Positions 22,961 to 33,813 of a stretch of 64,000 nucleotides of DNA are shown in pieces. Source of the stretch: Acorus gramineus (lineage: Eukaryota; Streptophyta; Magnoliopsida; Acorales; Acoraceae); contig JAUJYN010000047.1 of the NCBI GenBank assembly GCA_030737835.1, positions 218,332 through 282,331 on the forward strand. Direction: 5' to 3'. The notes beneath the pieces are model-generated. The model ran no database searches. It was not told where the DNA came from and saw only the letters and a program-made list of their open reading frames with translations. The stretch's first letter is position 1, and each line of letters opens with the position of its first letter. The position numbers were made by a program, and so were the translations under genes.

Positions 22961-23904
22961 CAGCCCCTCCTTTGGCCCCAAGAGGTTTCCATCACAAGAT
23001 CAGAACCTTTTTTTTGTAATTGTGTTTGATTACATTTGTTCTGGCACACCAAAGTTTTTATTAGATGTTTTGGTCAATCTGGTGATTAGATAAATTGTTT
23101 TTTAGAGGCCTATATGTGTTAGATGATATTGATGATTTTATTTGTTATAAAATTTGAATGCATTTTCAGTTTGAAAGTCATTTCAGAAGGAAGTTGGCTT
23201 TCCCTGTTGCCCTGTTTCTCATCCTTTTAGGCCCCTCTTAATATCTTTGATTGAATATGTTGTCTTTACGTATCCCATTCTTTTAGCTCTGCAATTCATG
23301 TTGTAGAAGTCTACGCATCTATTCAACTACTCTGCTTATTATTCATTTATTACATTCTCATCATTCTTTTAAAATTTTGGTGACAAGGAACTCCAAATTG
23401 TCAGAAATTTCAACTTGATGAGACAGAAAAACTTAGAGCAGTGGCTCTCATATCATGTTATAGGTTTTTATCTATTTTGTTTTCAAATCTTTTTTTTTTT
23501 CAAGATTTGTTATCTAACATAAATATGGTCCGTTTAAACTGTTTTTAGATATTTAGAATGAGTTATGTTGCAAGATATCTAGTTTTTTTTTTTTTTTTTT
23601 TTTTGAGAAATGTAGGTATTATCATTAAGTATTTGTAATAACAATGACTGAAAGAGGATGAATATCTAGTTATTTTGTTACTCAATTTTTTTTTTTTTTA
23701 ATTCTTCTTTTAGTTGAAATGAATGCTGAACTTGGTAGCTAGCTTGATCAACATTCTGTTTTAATGATTTTATTCTTTTTTCATATTTGAATACCCATTA
23801 TTATTATATGTGATCATGTCCTATTGAAGACATTTGTTTTTCATTGTTTCTGTCATGGATGCCAATTGACTTGTAGAATGTTCCATCAATCTTCAATTAT
23901 ATAG

Positions 23905-24245
23905 ATAGAATATTCCAATACGGCGTCCTCTTATGGACCTACATCCAAAAAAAATTGTTATTGTGGGAAGAACGGGATTTTAAAACAATCACGAACTGAA
24001 TCCAATCCAGGGAGGTGGTTTTGGGCTTGTCCGATTAGAAAGGTATATGGGAGTGTTGCTTATTCTATTTTCAATTGCCCATATTTTCATATCATTTGTT
24101 AATTTATGTCTATTTTCAATTAATCGAAGAACGACATCAACAGATGCAAGTATTTTGAATGGCAAAATCACTATGTCAGTATCTCTAGAGGAGAACGATA
24201 TGCTCCAATCGAGGAATCACCCTTGTTGCCAAGAATTCAAACTAT
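23905..24245 (+). pseudogene. GRF-type zinc-finger gene remnant inside the MULE
   Basis: The first exon-like part encodes NCYCGKNG and NPGRWFWACP, the first half of a GRF zinc finger (Pfam zf-GRF). After an intron-like gap of about 100 bases beginning AAG/GTATAT and ending CAACAG, the second part encodes CKYFEW and a charged, coiled-coil-prone tail. Farther on, 24400-24500 encodes a hydrophobic stretch like the membrane tail of many small plant GRF proteins. No start codon is evident and the frame does not run cleanly across the intron-like gap, so it appears decayed. GRF fingers bind nucleic acids; these short plant proteins are poorly characterised. It lies opposite in direction to the transposase, so it is either cargo or a second element gene. 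Confidence 0.6.
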
Positions 24246-24899
24246 AGAGGAGAGATTAAATAAGGTTGAAACTTGACAAGAACGTGCGGGAGAGAGTTAG
24301 AGCAAGTAATTGCAACTCTAGTGGAGAAGCTAATAGAAGTTCAAGCTCTACAACAACGTGCACGAGAGTTACAGCAGCAGCTTCATTTTTTGTGAATGTC
24401 TTCTTTGTCATATTCATGTTGTTCACGGTGTTTGTAGGTTTAAAATTATGTGGAGCATTGTATATGATCCTTAATGTTTTTTGGAATATGTATCGATCTG
24501 TATTATGGATTGTGGATTCTCTGGCTTGTATGATGAATATATTATGCACTAGTTTGTATTCTTATGCAATGGTTGAGTTTGTTTTTTATGTACTTTGCCT
24601 CCTTTTATAATCAGGAGTTCATTTAGGGTCAGACAGAGCATGTATTCAATGATTGCTAGTGACCAAAATTCCATTTGTATTTCAATTAAAGGACATTTGG
24701 CTTCCCTCATGTTGGAGTCGCTGTCTGTGATTAAAAAAGGCAGGTGGTAAATAACTTAATGTAGGTTGTTCCTGCATGGTGTGGTTACAGCTTTATAAAT
24801 CTTACTATGCCAAACTTATTAATTTATATTTCATGTAGTTGTAGGTAGTCCATTGTTTCTTACATTGTTTCTTATATCACAAAACATGTAGGTAGTCCC

Positions 24900-25680
24900 T
24901 TCACCTTATACAGTGCTTAACATGTTACATAAAACCTGCTTGAAAATAACTAGCATACAGTGCTTAACATACAGTATTTCAAAATCAATATTAAACCACA
25001 CCTGCTTGAAAATAACTAGCATAACTAGCATAAAACCTGTTTGAATTACATCATAACTAGCATAACCTGTTACATAAAACATGTTCAAATTACATCATAA
25101 AACCTATTTCACACTACATCATAACTAGCATATAGTGCTTCACATACAGTGTTTCAAAATCATAAAGCCTGTTCAAATTACATCATAAAACCTGTTCCAC
25201 ACTACATCATAACTAGCATACAGTGCTTCACATACAGTGTTTCAAAATCATAAAACCTGTTCAAATTATATCATAAAACATGTTCCACACTACATCATAA
25301 CTAGCATATAGTGCTTCACATACAGTGTTTCAAAATCATAAAACCTATTCAAATTACATCATAAAACCTGTTCCACACTAAATCATAACTAGCATACAGT
25401 GCTTCAATATTACACCACATCTGCTTGAAAATAACTAGCATAAAACCTGTTCAAATTACATCATAACTAGCATAACCTATTACATAAAACCTGTTACATA
25501 AAACCTGTTCGAATTACATCATAACTAGCATAACTTGTTACATAAAACCTGTTTGAATTACATCATAAAACCTGTTCCACACTACATGATAACTAGCATA
25601 CAGTGCTTAGCATACAATGTTTCAAAATCAGTATTACACCACACCTGTTTGAAAATAAGCAATAACAGTGCCTATTTCAG
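24900..25680. repeat. 88-bp AT-rich tandem array
   Basis: Repeats with a period of 88 bp carry CACATACAGTGTTTCAAAAT (at 25141, 25229 and 25317). Around them are partial units with CATAACTAGCATA and CATAAAACCTGTT. It lies within the MULE, beside the transposase 3' end. There is no spacer-repeat structure of a CRISPR. Confidence 0.8.
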
Positions 25681-25699
25681 AATACATCATAACCTACTT

Positions 25700-26327
25700 G
25701 GAAAAAAAAATTGTCTACTACACACATGTTGTCCATACACCACACCTAATCTGTGACACACGTTGGGGAACACATGTGCAATTGCAGCCCCTACAGCAGC
25801 ATCTTGATCTGTGATGATCGCTTTTGGTGGAGCACATCCCATTGCTTCCCACCATTTTTCAAAGAGCCACAAGAAAGAGTCAATATTTTCATCCTTTAAC
25901 AATCCACAATCAAAATTAATAGACTGAAAATGATGATTGACTCCAGTAAAAGGTGCACATTTTAAAGAATACTTGTTTGTGCTATAAATTGTGTCAAACA
26001 CAACTACATCCCCAAAATAAACATATGCCTTTCTTGCTAGTGGATGAGTTCTTAAATCCTTCTTTTGAACAAACAAAATCTCGCATATAAAGTTCTTTTG
26101 ATCCCTCAATGTTATGATATTTTGTAGATGATTTACGAACACAAAAACCTGCAATTTTGGCATAACTCACATAAAACCTCTTTGCCTCCTCAATGGAATC
26201 AAATGACATCCCTATTACTGGTTTTAAATTCATCATCAACATCTAGAATCCAATCTCCACTACCATCATCATATAATTTTTCAATACTCTCAACTGTTTC
26301 ATCAACCCCATCATGTGCACTTGACAT
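25700..26327 (-). pseudogene. FAR1/MULE transposase remnant
   Basis: Reading leftward from 26327, it has an acidic N-terminal part (MSSAHDGVDETVESIEKL), then the FAR1 DNA-binding domain with EEAKRFYVSYAKIAGF and a KELYMRDFVCSKEG stretch, then the first part of the MULE transposase core: VVVFDTIYSTNKY holding the first catalytic Asp, the GVNHHFQ box, and IITDQDAAV with the second Asp, ending near NVCHRLG. A change of frame separates the acidic part from the FAR1 domain near 26235. The final catalytic Glu and the SWIM zinc finger are missing, so the protein cannot work as transposase. The order is that of FAR1-type Mutator-like transposases, which would bind the long terminal repeats. Confidence 0.82.
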
Positions 26328-27159
26328 TTTGGCTAGATTATGAACACATACATTTACATCAGAAATCTGAATATAGAGTTTAAAAAATGCACGAAACATG
26401 TGGAAACCCTATATTTAAAAGAAAGATGACCCTAAATTTGAAACAAATATGGAAACAAGCAAAAACAGACACACAAAACCCTAAGTTTTAAAACACACAT
26501 GTACAAATCTGGAAAAAAAATAGAGTTTGGTTTGTGGATAGCTTATGTAATTTTTTTTTTCCACTCTATGGATAAGGTGTAGTTGAAAAAACTACTAAGT
26601 TTTAAAACATACATGTACAAATCTAAAGAAAAAAAATAGAGTTTGGTTTATTCTATTTGAATTACAAAGAAAAAACTATTCACTCTAAAGAAGCATGTTT
26701 TGTTTATTTTTTCAGGTTCAACCTGTTCTTCATTATTCACAAGACAAACAAGGCACTAACTTCTAACATCCAACATCTAAGCAATGAAGGGATGCATCGG
26801 TTGAAAACCGGAATTTAAGTTTTATCAATTAAAGACTTTGAGATCCCCAAATAATTCGGATGAGACCATAGATGACAAATTTGGAGCACTACCCAGAAAC
26901 ATCCTCTAATGTGATTGATCATGCAATTAGAACACCTTCACTTGGAACAAACTTTACCACAATAACACCAATTTTTAAGACCCCAAACTTTTAAAAGATG
27001 ACCCTAAACTTCTATGAACAAACATGTGAAAAACCCTTTTAACATCCAACATTTTTAAGACCCAATAACACTATATAAATCTGAAAAAAATAGGACACAC
27101 CGATACCTACATTCATTAATTGTTTGTACCTCACGGTGCCGCAGGGGTTGCCGCTGGTT

Positions 27160-27635
27160 GAACCGGAGGAGGGGCCGCAGGGGGTGCTGCAGGTGGGGCC
27201 GTAGGGGGTGCTGCAGATGGGCCGAGGGGGGGCCGCAGACAGGGGGGTGCCGCAGATGGGCCAAAGGAGGGGCCGCACGGGGTGCCGCAGGTGGTGCCGC
27301 AGGTGTGGCCGCAGGGGGTGTCACTGGTGGAGCCGGAGGAGGGGCCGTAGAGTGGTGCCGTTGGTGGAGCTGGCGAAGGGGGGGGGGTTGCAGGGGCCGG
27401 TATTGAGGGAGACGAGAGGGAAATTTTTGGGTGTCAAGGTTTCTTCGAAGACGTTTAGAAGGGGAGAGAGAGGGACAGATTGAGTGAGAGAGAGAGAGGG
27501 TGTGAGTGAAAACCTGTTCCTCCGGTTTCATATTTGGGTCTACGAATACATCTCCACCGTCATATTTAAAAAGATCAAATCAGACATCTCTAATTCAATC
27601 CGCACCTGCCGCTCGGTCACATACAATCACTGCCC
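27160..27635 (-). repeat. Right long terminal inverted repeat of the MULE
   Basis: It is the complement of 22481-22960. The outer 230 bp are closely similar, and the inner GC-rich part is built of GCCGCAGGGGGTG-type repeats. Confidence 0.8.
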
Positions 27636-27771
27636 TATATATATATATATATATATAGCAAAATGATAATATGCGGTCCGTACGATACGTGCGAACCATG
27701 TATATACACCCCTTAAAGGTGTGTGTGTGCGCGCGCGCGTGTGTGTGTAGTGTGTATATATATACACACAC
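27636..27771. repeat. TA, GT and CG microsatellites
   Basis: A TA run abuts the MULE end (27636-27656). Near 27718-27771 a mixed GT/GC/TA/CA run follows that could adopt alternative DNA structure. No gene is seen between. Confidence 0.85.
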
Positions 27772-27819
27772 ACCTAGGTCATCAGAATTTCAATTTAACA
27801 TCTCATGTGACTACTACAG

Positions 27820-29717
27820 GAAAGAGCAGGGTCATCGGAGAGCAGTGATGGCATGTCTCGTTCAAGGTGTCTACGCTATGGAGAGAGATCAAAAATATAA
27901 ACAGCAGAACGCCATGGCACACCCATGGTGGGAGTCCTTTGGATTTGTACTACACCGTAAACTAATCGATTATGATGATTCTATTATTGGAGCGATATAT
28001 GAGTACCCGCGGATCATGCCAAGCGCTCCAAAGCACATCATAGCCTTTCGGGCTTCGGATCAGCTGTTTCCTTGTGGAAATAGGAAACACCAATCGTATC
28101 TTATCAAAATTCTCCACGTGTACATTAAACGGTCCGTTAAAATAATCACAAAAAAGGTCACGTCGACATTAAATCACGGCTCCAAACCAGGCATCAAGTA
28201 ATGTAACAATTGCATAAAAGTATTTAATTGCATAAGAATTATAAATTAGTCCCTAATAATTGAATCAAACATAGACCTAAAATCAGATAATAAAAGGGGA
28301 ACAAGTGAAAGGAATTAGAATTAAACAGTCATGTACACGATTATAGTGAAGATGTCCAGTTGAATCCTTCTATTAATATTTTGATTGAAGAAATAGAATT
28401 AAATTTTTCAATGAAAATGATGAAGATGCAAGAGGGGTGCCAAAAATTGATATGGAATTTGATAATGAAGATATGGCATATCAATTCTATAATAAGTATG
28501 TTGAAAAATATAGTCTCAAACGCAATCCGCTTATATTTATAATTTTTTTAAAAATTATATATCTCATCTAATGAAATATGAATTTTTATAAAAAGTTAAA
28601 GTATGTAATTCAATTAATTGAATGATATCTTTTATAGCAAATATGTGTATACCTCAATTATAGTGAATGGAGGGGTAATTTTGTTTTGTATTCAATCTTT
28701 TGTTCATATAATGATAGTGATAAAATTGTTACATATATTTTGATGATTTTTTGGTATCGTCTGGGTTGCTTAATTTAGAGGGACTGATTTGTAATTTTTG
28801 TTTATAGAATGATTGTAATGCAATTGTTATGTACATTTTATCGTGGTTTGGAGTCTTGATTTAATGCCAAAGTGACGGTTTCGAGCCGACGTGACCTTTT
28901 CCGTGATTTATTTTAACGGACCGTTTAATATATACGTGGAGAATTTTAATAGGATATAATTGGTGTTTCCTGTTTCTATAGGAAACAGCGAATCCAAACT
29001 CTAGCCTTTCGTGGTACACTCAACCTGCATGATGTCAAGCTCGATTTGAAGCTCATCGTGCATTGCTTTCACAGGACGTCCCGCCATGACATCGCGAGCA
29101 AAGCTGTTTGTGAAATAATTGATAAGAAAGGTACCAATGTTTGGCTAGCAGGGCATTCTCTTGGGGCGGCTGTGGCAATCTCCGTTGCGAAACGGTTGAT
29201 TAGAGAGAGGGCGACGTATCTCGAGACGTACCTCTTCAATCCTCCATACCCTTGCATCCAGATCGAGAAAATCCAAAGCGAGAGGGTGAAGTTAATGATC
29301 CGTGGTGCGTTGTGTCTAGGCAAAGCCATACTCACCAAGGAACTGGGAAAGTCCTGTATGGATAAGGAAAGTTTGAAGGTTCTATCGAAATGGGTACCTT
29401 GGGTATTTGTGAACATCGAAGACTATATATCGATGGAGTACAAAGGATACTTTGAGAACCGGAAGAAGATGGAAAATCTCGGTTGGGGATGTATTGGGAG
29501 GGTTTCCTCAACCATCTCGTTTGCTCAGATCATTCAGCCGGCGAGCGGGTTGGACTCCGACCCAACACACCTAATACCATCGGCAAGGCTATCAGTCAAT
29601 TCTTGCAAGTCAAATTGTCCAATTGAGTTATTCAAACTCTCGCATGGCATCCGACAGTGGTGGGCTGATGGTTTGCACTTGGAGGCTCAGGAGTTCCTTT
29701 ATGAAGACATCAAATAG
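27820..29717 (+). pseudogene. At4g10955-like lipase gene, exon split by a MULE derivative
   Basis: The coding part begins after an acceptor-like ACTACTACAG near 27820 and resembles plant proteins of the GDSL-esterase/lipase At4g10955-like group (class-3 lipase fold). It has HRRAVMACLVQGVYAMERD, PWWESFGFVLHRKL, then KHIIAFR, where an element of 951 bp enters (28051-29001). The frame resumes with GTLNLHDVKLDLK, HRTSRHD, the nucleophile elbow LAGHSLGAAVA (Ser in GHSLG) and YLFNPP, ending at a stop at 29715-29717. One copy of the 10-bp duplication TAGCCTTTCG restores a continuous frame across the gap, so the gene was probably intact before the insertion. The usual first exon is not recognised; the MULE lies just upstream. 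The activity of this family is not well established. Confidence 0.82.
28051..29001 (+). mobile_element. Non-autonomous MULE (951 bp), TSD TAGCCTTTCG
   Basis: It is flanked by the perfect 10-bp duplication TAGCCTTTCG (28041-28050 and 29002-29011). The ends are inverted repeats of roughly 150 bp sharing AGGAAACACCAAT, AAAATTCTCCACGT and ACGGTCCGTTAAAATAA. Inside, 28419-28525 encodes GVPKIDMEFDNEDMAYQFYN, the start of a FAR1 domain, so it is a deletion derivative of a FAR1-type MULE. The termini differ from those of the 5.2-kb MULE at 22481. Some TIR decay suggests it is not very recent. Confidence 0.88.
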
Positions 29718-29914
29718 AATGAACACCAATCGACTTGATTGTTGTTCCTATTACAAGGTCGTAACACATGATCCAGAAGAGTAGACAGTGTGAGTGTCAT
29801 CGTCGTTGTCGTTTTGCTGAGCTAGGCAATATGAGTGTTTTTGTTTTTTTGGTAATCAACTGTGGTTTGTACAAAAAGAAGCTACCAAGTGTCTACATTT
29901 GGAGACTGTTGAAG

Positions 29915-31110
29915 TGTTATATTATATATTAGTTTGTTATTATATCAGTTTGTTATGATATTAATTTATTAGTGTATTACATGTGTAACATTGTCATGTT
30001 CTATTATATAAAAGACATTAGTTCCTCTCTAATAAAAAAAAATGATTTCAATGTTTTATTATTATTTTCTTTTATTCTAATTTGATATCAGAGCTACTTA
30101 AAAAATCTTAGATCCATAAAAGTTTTCTCTTCTTTTTTCCCACTCTGATTGAGAAGTTTTCAATCGAGTAGGGGAGGACTTTTGATATCCATATTTTCTT
30201 CCGTTGTTCTAGGCTTCCACGCGTATCAACCTCCCCTCGCAACGTCGCCACCTGCCGTGCCGTCATTCTCACCCGCACGCAACCACAGCACGCCCAATCC
30301 ACGAAATCCGCACCCTGCGAAATACGCGACATTCGGTCTTGTATTTAGGTCCCTGTGAATGGTCCTACCACATTCCCATCTTCAAATCATTCAAGTCCAC
30401 CAAAGCCTTGTGAAGGCCTTCAAGCAGGTCGACATCGTCATCTCCAACGTAGGCTCCATGCAGATCTCCAATCAGGTTAGATCATCGATGCAATCAAAGA
30501 CGCCGGCAACGTCAGATCTCCACCGTCCGCTTCGCATTTCTTCTTCTTCTCCGTTAGCACACCTCTCGTCTAGTGCCATCCGCATTGCCATCAGCTTCGC
30601 ATTACTTCTTCTTCGTCAGCGCGCATCCCATCACTTGTCATCTACATCGTTGTTTGTTGTCACGTCATTATTGTCATTATTGTTCTTCTCTTCTTTGGAT
30701 CTCTCCATCTACCTTGAGATCCGTATGTCATCGTTTTCGTACGCCGTCGTCGTTCTATTTTTGTATTTCTTTATGAAACCCCTGTTATATGTTTATTGAG
30801 AAACATCGTGATAGATCTGATCTAGTAAACCACCGACTTCAACAGACTCAAGAAAAGTGAGAGCGACTCCGATAGACTCAAAAAAAGCAGGAGTAAAATG
30901 ATGAATTCTAAAAAACAAAAAGCAGGAGTAAAGTGATGAATTCTAAAAAACAAAAAGCAAGAGTAAAGTGATGGATTCTAAAAAAACAAAAAGCAGGAGT
31001 AAAGCGATGGATTCTAAAAAACAGAGTTCTTTAATGATTTGAGGTATTTGTTATTTTTGTACAAACTCTAAGATTCTAGCTATATCCTTTAGAGTCTGGG
31101 AGGGGTGTTA
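29915..31110 (+). mobile_element. Short non-autonomous copia relative with a gene fragment
   Basis: A 5' LTR-like sequence (29915-30082) begins TGTTATATTAT. Its second half matches the copia 3' LTR at 22319-22452. A primer site TGATATCAGAGC follows at 30083-30094, then a leader resembling that of the element at 36440-39165 (compare TTCAATCGAGTAGGGGAGGA here). There is no gag or pol. The interior holds a plant reductase-like fragment (30390-30516) and repeated AAAACAAAAAGCAGGAGTAAAG units (30880-31020). A purine tract GGGAGGGG sits at 31100-31107, but a matching 3' LTR is not recognised, so the right end is uncertain and the element looks broken. Confidence 0.6.
30390..30516 (+). other. Captured fragment of a PCBER/isoflavone-reductase-like gene
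   Basis: The translation gives QSLVKAFKQVDIVISNVG and then IIDAIKDAGNV. These match the well-known segment of phenylcoumaran benzylic ether reductase and isoflavone reductase-like proteins (NmrA family), where the family reads SLVKAIKQVDVVIS and AIKEAGNVKRF. Further family-like residues may lie upstream (about 30310-30350). There is no intron in the piece. It lies inside a copia-related non-autonomous element, so capture by retrotransposition is likely. It is not a working gene. Confidence 0.65.
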
Positions 31111-31182
31111 AACATGTAGTAGGGGTATTTTAATGATTCTAATATTAGATTGGAGGTGATTATTGGGATTTTTTGTTTATCA

Positions 31183-31520
31183 TCACTACAATAAATATGA
31201 GCATTAGCTGTGAAATATTTCGTAGCAAAAACCTGGATTTTTGCTACAAAAGATCTTTCTCGATGAAATGATTTCGTTGCTATTTCCGTAATAACTGCCT
31301 CTCTTGGGAAAATCTTTTGCAACAAAATTAAATTTTTAGCAAAAGTATATTTTTTCATAGCCAGAGGACACCATTTGCTATGAAATTATTTTCGCAGCAA
31401 AAACTCACATTTTGCTGTGACATTAATCGCATTGCAAAAGCTACCTTTTTTTATGGAATATGTTCCTCGCAAAAGGTAACATGTTTGCTGTGAAAATATA
31501 AATTCACAAAGAAGATGACA
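31183..31520 (+). mobile_element. CACTA-like terminus with subterminal repeats (one end)
   Basis: CACTACAATAAATATGAGC at 31183 resembles the end of CACTA (En/Spm) elements. It is followed by many short motifs in both orientations on the theme TTTTGCTGTGAAA / TTTCGCAGCAAAA over about 330 bp, as in CACTA subterminal regions. No second end with a matching 3-bp duplication was found. TTTTTTGTAGTG near 45815 and ATTTGTAGTG near 52528 are candidates but do not share the flanking triplet. Confidence 0.4.
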
Positions 31521-31524
31521 TTTT

Positions 31525-32049
31525 GTTGTGAAACTAAAAGTCTATAAATTTAATATAAAAAATGCAAACCTTTTCATGTGAAATATTTCACAAGGAAATG
31601 TCATATTTTCATTGAAAAACTTTTTTGATATTTTTAAAATATTTTATATTACAATTAAATAAATGTTTAATTATGATCATCAAGGGAATCAACAAAGAAA
31701 AGATATTTCAGTACTTACCTGCCGAAGCATTGACAATGGGAACACCGACATAATTCAAGATAAATTTCTAAGCTTTCCGCAACAGGTAATCTACAACAAA
31801 CAATTTCTATTGCAATAGTAATGTATCATTTTTTTTTTTTTTGCTTGGTATATAGTAATAGTAATGTATCATTGCACATAAAGATAACATAGAAATATAA
31901 ATGGCAACAATTAGTATAATATGTATTGCAATAGTAATGTAGCATTGCGTGCTGTCAAAGTGAAAACTGACATCAAATAAGGTTAGCATAGATATTTTGT
32001 TTATCAATCATCAAAGGAACATAATCCGAGTGGATGAAGAACAGATCCT

Positions 32050-32085
<36 letters not shown>

Positions 32086-32517
32086 CACATCTACACTACA
32101 CATCATGTAACTCTATTTCCCACCCAATAACTGGCTCCAATCAGGAGCTTTGATATTATAATTCAATGATATTATAATTCAATTCTACCATAGAACAAAC
32201 TTCTCAATTTTGAGATGTGCCTATTGTCAATTAAGTCAATACCATGTGAATGAAAATGGGGATAAGGTGTTTCTAAATTTGCATAGTTATAAAATGAGTT
32301 TGTTCATCATCATCACCACAATCATCAACACAATATATTTTCTATATTTTCAAAGGCTTTCAGTTCTAATTCAATCACAGATCTAATGAAATTTTACAAA
32401 GGCTGCCAACCTCCTCAACACATTGTCCAACAAGGGATTGTCAATGTCATGAAGATGACTTTCTTTAGGCACAGAAAAATTTGGACGTTATTTAATAAAA
32501 GAAACCTTAGTAACAGT
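31525..32517. other. AT-rich stretch with (TA)n, no supported gene
   Basis: No coding region is recognised. A TA microsatellite lies at 32053-32084. A poly-T with GCTTGGTATATAGTAATAG near 31830 may be the tail of a tiny retroposed piece in minus orientation. Confidence 0.4.
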
Positions 32518-32531
32518 AATAGACACTACTC

Positions 32532-33800
32532 AGTCCCACAGACACAGTTTTTGTGCTTGGCAATTTTTCCATAACAAACTCCCCACAAGGGATCGGTTAT
32601 TCCGGAAAGGTTTAGTCCAAGACATGGGTTGTCCCCTATGTAAGTCTTCTTCTGAAAGCTCAGATCACTTAGCCATTCAGTGTTCTTTTTCTTGTTACAT
32701 ATGGCGTTCTCTTCTACGTGACCTGCTCATTCGGCAGTCACCTCCAAGGTCTCTCCAACAGTTCCATCCTTGGATAAAAAATCTCAACCTCCACCCGATA
32801 CAAGGCACAATCTTCAAAACTCTCCTTACCAGTATTCTGTGGGCGTGTTGGCAGGAACGCAATTCCAGAATTTTCAGAGGGAAATCGACTTCCAAGAGCA
32901 GAGTCCTCCAATTTATCAAAGTAGAAATCTGTTTACACTTCAAAGAAATTACTTTTAAAGCAATTCTTTCTCCGGATCTACTGCAAATTTTTTATAATTT
33001 CGGTATTACCATTACTGAACCAATCAAAGCTCACTGTTCTGTCCTTTGGGACCCTCCTCCTCTAGGCTGGATCAAATCTAACTCTGATGGGTCCCTTTCG
33101 GAGGAGCGTGGAGGCTATGGAGCTATACTAAGGGACTCTGCATCTAACTACATTGTTGGAGTTGCTGGCAGATCCCCCCTCCCATCAATCAATCTTTTAG
33201 AGCTGCGAGAAATAGAAGCGGGTCTAACACTGAGCATTCAGCGAGGTTACAAGAGTGTGTGGTTTGAGAGTGACTCCACAATGGCTATAGCTTGGGTGAA
33301 AGGCAAAGGTCAGTTGCCCTGGTCTGCTTTTAGACTAATGAGGAGGCTAACAAAAGGTCTTACATGCTTAGAAAAATGGAAGATCACACACATTTATCGT
33401 GAAGGTAATAGCCCAGCGGACATCTTGGCATCAAGACGACAGCAAATGGGTGAGCATGTGATCCCTCCCCATCTTGTATGGCCTGAGTTGGAAGATTCAA
33501 TACAATCAGATAAAATGGGAATCCTATACTCCCGCTGCAAGTAGATGACATCCCCGACAATCATATATCTTTTTGGTCTAAGCTGCCATTTAAATGTTGC
33601 TTTTCATGTAGTTTCTTTTACAAGGTTGCATCTTCTAAGGGAGGGGAAAGAGCTAGGCAGGATGCATGGTGATCATAGTCATCTTTCCCTCCGTTTGGCT
33701 TAATCTTTCACTCTTAGAACCTAAGTAACTCTTGCACATTTTGTACATTTGTTTATTCATAGCAATATATAGTTCTCAATTACCAATAAAAAAAAAAAAA
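32532..33800 (+). mobile_element. 5'-truncated L1-type LINE, 14-bp target duplication
   Basis: The insertion is bounded by AATAGACACTACTC at 32518-32531 and again ending at 33813, directly after a poly-A run (33787-33800). It holds only the 3' end of ORF2: the zinc-binding reverse-transcriptase segment (AWQFFHNKLPTRDRLF, CPLC...SSDHLAIQCSFSCYIW) and a full RNase H-like domain (NSDGSLSEERGGYGAILRDS, ELREIEAGL, WFESDS), with a stop at 33542-33544. The frame from 32624 to 33544 is open for 306 codons. Plant L1 insertions are commonly 5'-truncated like this one. The clean target duplication and open frame point to a fairly young copy. Confidence 0.9.
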
Positions 33801-33813
33801 ATAGACACTACTC

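Larger units (their letters stand above)
22481..27635 (-). mobile_element. FAR1-type MULE with long terminal inverted repeats
   Basis: The outer ends GGTGAGCGATTGTATG (22481) and, inverted, GGGCAGTGATTGTATG (27635) begin inverted repeats that stay similar for about 230 bp (through GTCTTCGAAGAAACC) and continue more loosely through GC-rich repeats to roughly 480 bp. Inside are a FAR1-type transposase remnant (minus, 25687-26327), a GRF zinc-finger gene remnant (plus, 23905-24245) and an 88-bp tandem array. Both ends sit in TA repeats, so a target duplication cannot be separated from the microsatellite. At 5155 bp it is of autonomous size but has a decayed transposase. Confidence 0.8.

Noticed and set aside
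24266-24610. 114-codon frame as an independent membrane protein
   Set aside because: It overlaps the decayed 3' part of the GRF-finger gene; the hydrophobic stretch is best read as that gene's tail.
24900-25680. Regular repeats considered as a CRISPR array
   Set aside because: Units of 88 bp are directly tandem, AT-rich and without unique spacers, in plant DNA.
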